The notes beneath the pieces were generated by a model that made no database searches, had not been told where the DNA came from, and worked only from the letters and a program-made list of their open reading frames with translations. 64,000 bases of DNA, taken from contig NC_036454.1 in NCBI RefSeq assembly GCF_002775205.1, positions 1,915,382-1,979,381 on the forward strand, in the 5' to 3' direction. Of the stretch, positions 1-10,720 are shown piece after piece. Positions within the stretch are counted from its first letter, which is position 1. Each line of letters opens with the position of its first letter. The position numbers were made by a program, and so were the translations under genes. The stretch is from Xiphophorus maculatus. Its lineage: Eukaryota > Chordata > Actinopteri > Cyprinodontiformes > Poeciliidae.

Positions 1-783
1 AAATAAACTTTAAATTCTAACATTTAAAACTGGAAAATGTTTTAAATACCCAAAATAAATAAAACAAACAAACTAATAAACAATATTTGTTGGAAGAAAC
101 GTGAAGAAAAATGAATAAAGCAAATTATTGATCTGGTTTTGATTTAATGCGATGAATTGATTTATTTCGTCAGGCTTCCTGAGAGCAGGTCGGCTGCTTC
201 AGAACCCAGAGAGCCGGTTCTGTTCTGCTGAACCGGGTCAGAACTGAACCAGCTGCTGGTTCCTCAGATTAAAACCTGAGATCCATTCAGAACCAGATGG
301 ACCTCTGGGAACAAACAGGACAAAAAGTCCAAATTCAGCTTCAGTTTGTACGAACAAACACCAGGAGGGAGCTGACCTTTGACCTCTGGCCCAAACTGAA
401 GCACCAGGAAGCGACATGAAACTGGTTCCAGTAGCAGAACTGGTCAGCAGGGCTGCGTGTGGCGCAGTGAGCGGCCAGCAGGGGGAGCCAGAGGCCTGCA
501 GCCGCTCACATGAGGAACATGTGACAGTTAAACCCAGCAGAACCAGAACCAGACTGGGTCTCACATCAGAGCGTTTCTGCTTCATCAGAACCTGAGAAAC
601 TTCAGAACAAAGTTTCCCACAGAGATGATCCGATCAGAACCGGGATCAGTTCCGATCCAAACACCCAGGATGGGTTCTGATCCGCAGCTCAAACAGCCTG
701 AGATCAGGGTTTTATAAACATCGGTTCTGATCCAGAAACTCTGAATATTTTTCAGTCGGACTCAGAACCAGAACCGGACTCAC

Positions 784-3700
784 CAGGGGCTGATCCTCAT
801 GAAGGGGATCGGGGCGCAGGTGAAGAAGACGGTGATGAGGAGGAAGGACTTCCTGCCCCAGGTGTCCGACAGAGCACCAATCAGAGGAGCCGACAGGAAG
901 GACAGGAAGCCCTGAGGACAGAGAGACGGCCGTCAGAGGACGGTTCTGACCGGTTCTGACCCGGCTCGGTCGGCCCGGACAGTGATGTGAAACCCGGTGA
1001 TAACAGAGAGAAACGGGACGCAGAGCGGCCCGTTTCGCCGTGTTCCATTTCTATTCACACCAAAGTTTCTGATTTTAATCAGTTTTTCCACTTTTTTTAT
1101 TTTAATTATGAAAAGTTATTAAGTTATTTTAATAACTTCTGTAATTTGTGGAGAATCCAACATCGTTTCAGATTTAATCTGGTCAGGCGGGTCGGACCAG
1201 ACGAACAGTTCTGGGAGGGGAAGTCGGGTCTGCAGGGAGGAGGAAGTGCTGCACGATTCTACTTCCTGTTGTGGTTAAGCCCCGCCCCCTCACCTTGACG
1301 CCATGCACCAGGCCGTTCATCAGGAAGGTGTGCTGAGGGAACGTTTCATGGAGAACCTGGAGAACCAAACCACAAGACGTCAGCCGACCCAAAGCCCGGT
1401 TCTGTCTGAACCGAACAGAACCGCCGACCCAGTTCTCACCTTCAGCATGGGCGTAGTCAGCAGGCCCCAGGCGAAGAACTCCAGGAAGATCACCACCACC
1501 GCATGGGTCACTCTGGCCCGGGTCCGCTTCAGCTGAGGAGAGAACCGCACCAGAACCACTCAGAACCACTCAGAACCACAGGTCAGGTTCTGAATCCAGC
1601 AGATCAAACTTTGATCCAAACAGAAAAGATTCTCAGGAAATGGAGGAACTGATTCACCTGGTGGTGAGTTTAAGGACAGAGAAAAGTGGGAATTTTCAGC
1701 TTAATGTGTTTATTGCATGGAGAGCAGCTTCATTAAAGATAAATTCTGTTAATAATAAATCATTAATAATTACTCCAGCAAATACACAAATAAATGCACC
1801 ATGAACTGAAAGCTAAAGGTTCCTGAAATTCAGGAAGTAGCCTTTCAAAAATCAAATTATTCTTTTTTAATTTGTGTTTCTGTATTTCCTAATTATGTAC
1901 GAATGATGGTATTAATGTATTAAGTTCTTCATCTGACCCAGTCGGGTCATTTCTGAGAAAATCTGAAAATCTCCCGTTCTGACTCTCGTTTGTGAGACTA
2001 AAGTTCCTCCATGTCTGCAGGATTACAGTTTAAAAATAATAAAACAACAACAAAAATAATAATCCCAGAAGTAAAAATAATCCAGAAAACATGTCACTCT
2101 CCAGAATTTGCTCTTCTTTAAAGTTTCTTAAGAAAAAACTTCAGATTTTTACTGATAAAATATAAAGAGATTATTTTAAATCAGAACCCGGGTCGACCCA
2201 CAGCTTCTGGGTCAGAACCAGGGAACTGGACGGTTCTGACCCGATCTAGCTCTCCAGACCAGAACCTTCTACTTCTGGTCGGTTTGGTTCTGCAGCAGCG
2301 GCCCGGTCCGATCCGTAGTGTTAGGTAAGCAGGAGGGATTTGGTCCGTTTGAGCTGCAGCAGCTTCCAACTGGACTGGACCGGACCGGACCAGCGCTGAT
2401 CCAGGACCCAGCTGCAGGTTAAACTGGACCAGGTCAGAAACTCTGTGCTGCAGGCCAGAACCGGTCTGAACAGAACCGGGCCTGAAGTTCTCCTTTCTGT
2501 TGAAGCTAATGAGCCGTTAGCAATAAGATGCTAACCGCTCATTAGCTTCAGGAAGTGGAGGATAAAAGCAGCGCTGTTCTTCTGCAGACGGATCACATGA
2601 CCACAGATCAGCTGGCTGTCAGCAGCACAGGGTCTGCATTCATCAGGTCAGAGGTCAAACTGAGCCTCCTCTCTGCCGTGCTGGGCTCCCAGAATGCAGC
2701 AGGGTTTCTGTCAGGTCTCTGTTTCCTCTTGGATCAGAACATCAGGTCCGCCTCCAGCTGGGAGGTTCTGACTCTGGATCATGTTTATCATTTCAACAGT
2801 GAATCTGATGAAACCAAACCTTCTTCCTGCCGGTGATGCGAGCAGCAGCCATGTTGGAACGTGAAGTTAGACGTTTTAACTGGGGGGTCGGAGTCACTCC
2901 CAGTTTCCCAGTAGAAAATCATAATTGGTTTTTCCAAAGTCTAAATTTCCCACTTCTGACCACACCTGGAACGCATCGCATCCTCAGCTGGATTCTGTAG
3001 AAGGAGATTTCTCCTTCAACCTGGATCAGGGTCATGACCTTTGACCTGTGGAGCTCTGGTCATTTATCTGAGTTTCACACTGTGACCTCCGACCTCAGGC
3101 TGAAGCTGCTGGGACATCAGATGTTTTCTTCTCTGGAAGATGATGATGGAGATGACCTTTGACCCTTCTCAGGTGAATCATCAGCACCAGCCTGATATTT
3201 TCCCTCTTCAGCTCAAACTGCCCTTCCCTTCAATCATGGATAATATTTTATATTAAAAACAACAATAAAATATGAATTTAACTCATTTAATCCATTTCAA
3301 CTATCAGCAGCACCAGATTAGAGTTTTTTCATTTATCAGGAGTTATCGGTTCACAGAGCTAACGGCTAGTTAGCCTGTTAACCGGAGGCTGAAGTTGGTG
3401 TCTGATTCAGAGCTGGTGGCCAGGCTTCGAGTTAAATTAAATTAGCTCTAGACTATAATCCGAGAGGAAATCTGGATTAAATATTTCAGTCAGCTTCTAT
3501 AAAACATTTCTACATATGTGAAACGTTCACTTTACTGTAGAAACGGAATTTCTTCAGAACAAACTTTGTTCTGGGAAACATTTAAATTTTATCTCTGAAA
3601 AAAGACAAAACAAGCAGAGATTTTAGATGTTTTCCACTTTAGAGATCTGCCAGAAAAATATCAAGCCTAGTGACGCTTTGGCTTGTAAAGTGACCCATTC

Positions 3701-4153
3701 TAGATTAGATCAATCCAGAAACTTTAGGATCATCTTATTCAAGGGTTTTAAAAAGGTGATGGGTCATTTCTATGGTGAGCTAAACGACATGAAAGCCCAG
3801 AATATTTGTTTGTCCTTCACAAACTGAATGAAAGTTCTGTATATTTTATAGAACCGAGTAACCTAGTCCAGATTTAATCGCAGTAGATATTTTAGCTTTT
3901 TAATAGGAAATCAACGGACTTCCAGGTTCATTGAAACTGTGAGCTGGCCCTTTAAGGGCTAACGCTGAGCAGCGAACCAGAGGCTAACTTCTACACCGGA
4001 AGAAGCGACTACGGTTCATCTGAATTAGCCGCTAACAGTTTAATCTTCCAGAACAGCGGATTAAAATCCACGCGTGTTTTAATTTAGCCCCACACACCGA
4101 GTCCAGTTCACAGAGCCAACCCGGCTAGTACTCACCGAGCTCCGGACCAACAT
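784..4153 (-). CDS. mfsd14b: mfsd14-like major facilitator transporter, 5' part only
   Basis: Orphan solute carrier of the major facilitator superfamily (HIAT1/MFSD14 group), a multi-pass membrane protein. Exons on the minus strand are 4153-4136 (start codon, MLVRSS), 1532-1440, 1356-1294 and 911-784; all junctions are GT-AG and in phase. The second exon carries FLEFFAWGLLTTPML (first membrane helix), the third LHETFPQHTFLMNG, and the fourth FLSAPLIGALSDTWGRKSF, which holds the MFS loop signature G-x-L-[SA]-D-x-x-GR[KR], followed by a helix ending MRISPW. Each segment matches MFSD14A/B as known to me. GLLTTPML and MRISPW lean towards the 14B paralogue. The coding part stops mid-codon at 784 and continues beyond the left edge of the window. 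The first exon is inferred only from a good donor, matching phase and a CpG-rich setting; family membership is secure, paralogue and start less so. Confidence 0.85.
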
Positions 4154-4340
4154 CCTGCCGCTGGCCTCGGTCTCCGCTTTCTCCCGGGGCGCCTCACATC
4201 TTGCCGTAACGACTTTCAGCTCCAGTCCTCGGACCTGAACATCCTCCTGAGATTTCTCCGTCTTTTCCAGGGTGTCCCGCCGTGTGAATGAGGCTCCGTG
4301 CTCTCCGCGATGTTCGCATGTATTCCGGTTCTGTTCGCTG
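4136..4340 (-). promoter_or_regulatory. mfsd14 first exon and CpG-rich promoter region
   Basis: The stretch is CpG-rich compared with its surroundings and holds the proposed start codon (4153-4151) followed after six codons by a GTGAGT donor. Transcription would start between about 4170 and 4330 and run leftward. No TATA box is evident. It lies about 1.5 kb from the spin1 first exon, which is transcribed the other way. Confidence 0.5.
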
Positions 4341-5815
4341 TGAAGTCCGCTGGAGTCGCTCAGCTTTCGGTTTGACTAGAATTCCTCCGCTTTGATTGTA
4401 ACTTTACCTTCCATCTGCTTGGTTTGTACGCAGGGGTACGGCAGAGGGGCGGGGATGTTTTTTCATGACACTGGTGGGCAGTACCCGCCCGACTTGACAG
4501 TCCCTGTAACCAAAACAAACCAAGCTGGTCCTGGATCAGCTCCACTTTCTTCAGCACTCGTTTAAAATGCAACAAGATCTGACTCAGGATCAGCCTCACT
4601 CCTACTGTAAACACCACGAGCAAATCGCCTCCTGCTGGACTGAAGCTGTCACTACACTGTAGACACCGTTTCATTAAATCAGCAACTTTAAAAAAATAAA
4701 GTTTGTGTTTAAAAAGAGACGTCCTGGTGCCCTTAAATAAAATGTCTGTTTAAACTGCAGCTCGTGCTCCGTCTGCGGCACAAACAGTGCGGAGACAGGA
4801 GTCAGTATTTGGCAGGAAGATCCGGTGTCTTCGTCTAGCAGGGCTCACTATTTGGCCAGAGGCAGAAAGGCGGGACTCGACGGTTGAAGAATTTTTGGCT
4901 CCACTGAAAACCTGCACGCATGCACCGAGCAAACCCACGGAAATGAGCAGGGTGGGTTCCTGTCTGGGTTGTTCAAAATAATATCAGCCTGTCTGGTAAT
5001 GACGCGTTATTAATTTTAATTATTATTCCGTTCTGATGTTGGAAAAGTCGAAACTAAAGAGTCAGATTTTTGAGTCAGAATAGAGAAAAAAGGAGAGGCC
5101 CCAGAATGAAACCTTGAGGAACCTGACAGTGGTGAGTCAGTCTTTATATCATACATCTGGATCACAGATATAATAAAAATACAATTCAGCTTAAACTGGA
5201 AATAAGTAAAAGTTTGCAAATGACAGTGAAAAAGAACATTTATGTAACCGGAAGAAACCTTCACACAAATTCAACTAAAGTTTAGGAATATTCACAGTCA
5301 GAATGAGTAAAAGGACCAAATTTAACTGAAAAATAAACTAATTAAGAACAGAAACTAGACTGAAAAATACCACGGCAGAAAGGAGGAATAAACATCTTCC
5401 CAAATAAATCTCAGAAACTTTAAATATCGAGTTAAATTAAATTTTTACAACTTTTAAATAAATAAAAAAACATCAAGAATTTTCTAGAAAAATTCTGAGA
5501 TTTAACTCAGAATTTCAGATTTTTTCTAGAAAATTTGGACTTTTCCAGCTCAGAAAGTTTTTTCTAGAACATTTCTGAGATTAATGTAAAAATATTTCAG
5601 TTTTTTTCTATCAAATTTTCGTGTTTTCATGAGGTAATTTTATGAGATTAATCTCAAAGTGTTTAGACAGAAATAGACTATTTTTCTGTCCGAACACGCA
5701 GTCGTAGAAAAATCTTCCCGATCCTTAGAAGACCTGCTGAATGAAAGTCCCGGGAAAACGGGACAGTTGGGTTTTCCTCCCGGACCACCTGGGCTTTTAT
5801 TTTGAAGGGCGGCGC
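4341..5815. other. intergenic, no gene recognised
   Basis: This is the divergent spacer between the mfsd14 and spin1 promoters. Short open frames here show no family resemblance. The 5300-5680 part is AT-rich and repeats phrases such as TTTTTCTAGAAAATTT in both directions, giving small imperfect hairpins. No known regulatory element was recognised. Confidence 0.5.
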
Positions 5816-5948
5816 CAGACTTTCCCGCCCTCCCTCCATCTTGGCGCAGCCAGCTTGACGCAGCGGAGCCTCAAACGGAGGCAGAGCGGATCAATCTGGA
5901 GCTTCGGCGGCTGATTGGGATCATGCGGCAGCGCTGACCGCCGTGTCG
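5816..5948 (+). promoter_or_regulatory. spin1 promoter and non-coding first exon (CpG island)
   Basis: CpG-dense sequence (island about 5810-6260) contains CCATCTTGG at 5836-5844, the reverse complement of a YY1-type CCAAGATGG element often found just after housekeeping-gene start sites. A consensus donor (GTGAGT) begins at 5949, so a non-coding exon ending at 5948 is likely. The next exon would begin at 7950, after a CCCTCAG acceptor. Confidence 0.55.
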
Positions 5949-7957
5949 GTGAGTACCCGCGGCCCGCGGGGCCCGCGGCGGAACCGGGCCCGGAGCCGCG
6001 GTTCCGGTCCAACGGTTTCCTGCGGAGCTGCGAGCTCGGCGCCGTGTTTTCTCCCCCAGCAGACCCCACACCCCCCCACTCTGCCTTTGTTCGCTTGCGC
6101 CTTTTCTTGCGCCTCTGCGGCTTTTGGTAAATAGTGGCGCAACGTGGCCGCCGCGCTGCGGGAGGAGCCAGTCTGCGGTGCGCTGTTTTTCTGCGGGTTT
6201 TTGTCGTGTGCGTGGGTGCGGCGGTTTGCGCTGCTGCTGCGTGTTTTTAGCAGACTTTGAGTGACCTCTGGATGGACATCTTCATCATCCTCAGCAGCCA
6301 AAACAAGCAGCCAGCAGCTCATGGCGCTGAGCGGCCGCCTGGGGGCGCTGCAGCTGCTGGTTTTCTGCTGATTTTGATTAGTCCCAGCAGAGCCGGTCCC
6401 ACCGCCTCCAGGGTCGGGGCTCCAGGGCCCCGGGGGGCCGGATTTACATGAGGCCAGCAGCTAAAATGTTTGTCACTTCCCACACTTTTCCCCAGGATAA
6501 TAAATAATGATCTCAAGTCAAAATATAACCAGATTGTTGTTGGTTTTTGGCTCATTTTAGGACACATTTCCACATCATTAATATTGTGGCTGTTGGTGAG
6601 GAACAATAACAGATTAAAAGCAGTTTCTGATTTTATTATTTTAACCACTAGAAATACAAAGCAATAATTAAAGTTAATTGGTTGCAGATGATTCATTACA
6701 ATTATCTACAAATTACAAACGGTTTTCTGACTTCGAGTCACAACCGTTTACTCCAGAACCTCTGTTGCTTGTTTTAACCTACAGATAAAATGTTTGTGTC
6801 TATTAAGTTGTTTTTTTTTTCTTCAGGAAAATTAAAAAAGCTTTTAAAATGTTGATGATAAACAACATTTGTCTGTTTCTTTTGTTCCAGTGATTCTTGT
6901 TTGAAATAAAGTTATTGGTGGAGAAAGTGAGGAGAGGAAGTGCTGTGTAAATGGTCTTGATGTACTTCAAAATAAGAGCTTGAATATAAACAGATTCTTA
7001 ACTTTAACTGAAAGTTTATAAATGTTTGCCCAACAAATGTTTTAGGATTTATCTAGAAAAACGTTTTCAGAGCTAGCTAAGGTGCTAAATGAAAACCTAG
7101 ATTAGCTGCTAGCATGTTAGCGCAGGTGTACCCATCACTGGTTCAGGAGTTTGGATCTGCAGCTTTATTATTAACCTGAGTCAGCTCAGCAGAACCGATC
7201 AGATCCACCGAGTCAGACTGGAGAACCGGATCTGTTCAGCACGGCGCCCCCTGCTGGAGCTGGAGCTTGTATCCTGCTGGAGCAGGAAGCAGGTTTCCAT
7301 GGTAACAGCTGTGAACGTTTGATTGGCAGACCTGAGAGTTTCTCTGCGGCTCAGAACCTGAACAGGAAGCCGGCAGCCCCCTGACCTGCTGCAGCAGCGC
7401 CGCAGCAACTGCAGCAGCATGCGCTGCGGCTGCTGCTGCTGCAGCTGCTGCCGACTTCCTGCTGGGTCCAGATGCTCTGGTACCAGAACCGGGCTCCACC
7501 AGAGTTTAATGTTCAGTCTCAGCTCTGGGTTCTTAAAGGTACAGTACGCTCAGCGCGTTGAAAAGCAGTTTGGGTTCTGGTCCGGTTCTGAGGATCAAAC
7601 AGAACTCTGATCCGGTTCTGGAGAATTTTAACATTCCTGTTTGTTTTTGTTGTTTGTTTTTTTTTGTAGAAAATCTTCCTGCCGTTTCCAGTTTGAGTCC
7701 AGCAGCTTGACGTCCCCCACTGGCCCCCAGTGACCCCCACTGGCCCCCAGCCTCCAGGCGATAGACCGATCCTGACCTGGATGAGACGTCTCACCGGTTC
7801 CGACTAATTTCTGGTTCACCACCTCCCTTCTCTCCCTTCCCTCCCCCGTCCTTCTCCCTCCCTCCGTCCTCACCCCCCCCCCCGATCTGAGTCCAGACTC
7901 AAAGCAGCGACCTGATTGGCTGTCCTTCCCCCGACCCCCCCGCCCTCAGGTGGATGA

Positions 7958-9826
7958 ATGAAGACTCCGTTTAAGAGCCCAGCGGCGCCGCGGCCCCGAG
8001 CGGACGGGGGTGAGTCCGATCAGAACCGTAACGCTGTGCTGGCGCCCCCTTCAGGCCGACTCAGGCTCATGTTTCTGTTTCAGGACATTCCGGCGTCTCT
8101 GCAAACATGATGAAGAAGAAGAATCCACACAAGTTCGTCCAGAAGTGATTTTATTGAAGCCAGATTATCTAATCTCAGCTTTAATCTGAATCCGTTCAGA
8201 TCTGTAATCTCGGGTTTTTGTCCGCGTCCCGGCAGGAAGCAGAGGACCAGCGTTGGACCCAGTAAGACTCTGGTTCCGCCCAGGAGGAACATCGTGGGCT
8301 GCCGGATCCAGCACATCTGGAAGGAGGGCAGTGAGTAGGCGACCTCTTGACCTCTGGACCTCCGGGTTGCTCGGTGTTGACGTGTCTGGTGTCCCTCCAG
8401 GTAAATCGTCCCAGTGGAAGGGGACGGTTCTGGATCAGGTTCCGGTCAACCCGTCTCTCTACCTGATCAAGTACGACGGCTTCGACTGCGTCTACGGCCT
8501 GGAGCTGTACGCCGACGAGCGCGTGGTCGGCCTGGAGGTTCTGCCCGACAGAGTGGGTGAGGAACCGCGCCGCCGCCGGGTCCAGATGGGTTCTACTGGG
8601 TCCAGACAGGTTCTACTGGGTCCAGCCGGGTCCAGACAGGTTCTACCTGTTCATTATTGTTAAAGACATGCATCCAGCTGGGCCTTCTCTGACCTCTGAC
8701 CTCTGGTGGCTGTCAGGACTAGGGATGCAAGTTATTGATTAATTATTGTTCTGATCAATAAATCAATCCTTTATGTCAGTTCATTCTATAAACTTTAACA
8801 TTTTGTTTGCTCACCTTGTCAAACTGAAACTTGGTTATAAAATGTAACAAGAGGAACCTGTTAAGATGAAAAATAAAATAAATAAACAGTTGAAAGAAAA
8901 GATTATGTGACCCACATAATCACACTTGAACAGAGATTTTTCCTGTTCTCGGATGGCCCTGCCAGCTTTATTTCTGTATCAACCAAACATTGACCCCCAA
9001 CATAAACACTGCCAGAGACTGGAGAGCCTTAAAATATGACTACTTATTACACCCAGGTTATGTAAAAATTAATATGATGTCATCCAGGAGCCGCCATCTT
9101 GTTTTTACGAGCGTTTCACGGCTTCTGTTTTTTTCACTTTTCTGGACATTGGAGTCGAGGTGAACCGTAGATCTGCAGATCTCCAGAGCGATTCTGGTTT
9201 GGATTCGTGATCTTAATGCAGTAAAGACGGGGTTAGTCTGGGTTGGTACCGTAGGTTCTAGAACCGGCTTGACCTGCCGTTCTCTCTGATTGGTCCAGCT
9301 CAGGCCCGGGTGAGTGACTCGCTGCTGGCGGAGACGATGATCGGGAAGGCAGTGGAGCACATGTTTGAGACGGAGGACGGGCCGAAGGAGGAGTGGAGGG
9401 GGATGGTTCTGGCCCGAGCCCCAATCATGACCACCTGGTTCTACATCACCTACGAGAAGGACCCGGTTCTGTACATGTACCAGCTGCTGGACGACTACAA
9501 GGAGGGCGACCTTCGCATCATGCCCGACTCCAGTGAGTGTCAGAGTCCAGATCCAGACTGGTCTGGTCCAGGTTTGGGTCCGGTCTGATCCGGTCCGGGT
9601 TTTCACACCCTGGTTTGTGTCTGCAGACGAGAACGTGGCGGCGGAGCGGGAGCCGGGCGAGGTGGTGGACAGCCTGGTGGGGAAGCAGGTGGAGTACGCC
9701 AAGGAGGACGGCGGGAAGCGGTCGGGGATGGTCATCCACCAGGTGGAGGCCAAGCCCTCCGTCTACTTCATTAAGTTCGACGACGACTTCCACATCTACG
9801 TCTACGACCTGGTCAAGACCTCCTAA
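7958..9826 (+). CDS. spin1: spindlin-1, tri-Tudor histone reader
   Basis: Nuclear reader of histone H3 (K4me3 and R8me2a in the mammalian protein) and transcriptional co-activator. Exons are 7958-8009, 8084-8132, 8236-8330, 8401-8556, 9299-9532 and 9627-9826 (TAA), giving 261 residues against 262 in human SPIN1. The N-terminus MKTPFKSP and the C-terminus VYDLVKTS match closely. Three Spin/Ssty (Tudor-like) repeats lie at about residues 53-116, 132-193 and 213-255. Aromatic cage residues known in the human protein are visible: HMF, EEW and VLYMY in repeat 2; QWKG, KYDGF and CVYGL in repeat 1. The exon 5/6 junction uses the first of two nearby acceptors (CCAG before 9299), because only that one keeps the frame and gives VAQARVSD. 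The exon 3 donor is GTTCGT rather than consensus; the phase and the peptide [12 protein letters not shown] support it. Confidence 0.95.
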
Positions 9827-10439
9827 GGCCCGGGGCGTCAAGACGGCAGCCGGACTTCGTAGCTCTTTGTTTCTAGAGACGCCTTAACGCGAAGGACGCG
9901 GCGCCAGCAGTCATCGACTCTTCAACCGGACCAAACGGCTGGAACCTGCCTTGGGTTTCCAGATTATCGCGGCACAAGCATCCGTCTTTACTAAGCTTCT
10001 CCTTCCTGTGACTCCATCCGGAGGAACGCCTCATTCCTGACGGCCCTCTGGACCCGAGGCCGGGCGTCTGAGCCCGACGGGGTTAATGACGGGGTGGGAC
10101 GGGAACACGGATCCGGACCGCTCTGCGTCTGGGCAAAGACATTCCCTGTGAAATTTGTGCCAAATTGTTGAACTTTTCTAGAGCGTCACTCCAACCGGCT
10201 GGTTTTAAGCTCCTGAAGTGAACATCCGGATTATTCCACATTTATACTGTAACGGTTTTCCACAGGCCCCGCCCCCCGTCTTCTAAATGTGGACAATCAG
10301 GACCTCATATCGGTATAAACCCAGATAACGGTGAACTTTAGACCCTCTGGCATTTTCAGGATCTGCTTCTGGACCGAGGAACCTTCCAGATTCCAGAGCC
10401 GACCCAGGAAGACGACAGAGAAGGTTTTCCCAACAGATC

Positions 10440-10720
10440 CCTGGAGTTCCTAACAGTCCGATCCAGATGATCCGGATCAACTGATTCTGGAGTTCCCAGT
10501 GGAGTCTGTTGATCCAGAGATGATCTGGATCAGTGGATCCTCATGGAGGTTGATCCAGATCAACGGTTCCTGGAGTTTCTATCGGATTCTGCTGATCCAA
10601 ATATAATGTGGATCAGTGGATCCTGGAGTTTCTGATGTCGTCTGTTGGTCCAGAGAGGGTCCGGATCAGCGGATGGATCCGGATCAGCGGATGGATCCGG
10701 ATCAGTGGATCCTGGGGTTC
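10440..10720 (+). repeat. imperfect ~60-bp GATC-rich repeats in spin1 3'UTR
   Basis: Four to five degenerate copies share GATCCAGA...GATC..GGATCA and a phrase like TCCTGGAGTTTCT. The right end shortens to tandem copies of GGATCAGCGGATGGATCC. Many copies contain self-complementary GGATCC or GATC cores. Confidence 0.6.

Noticed and set aside
5797-6451. Several overlapping frames of 60-130 codons near the spin1 first exon
   Set aside because: GC-rich CpG-island sequence lacks stop codons by chance; the spin1 start is downstream at 7958.
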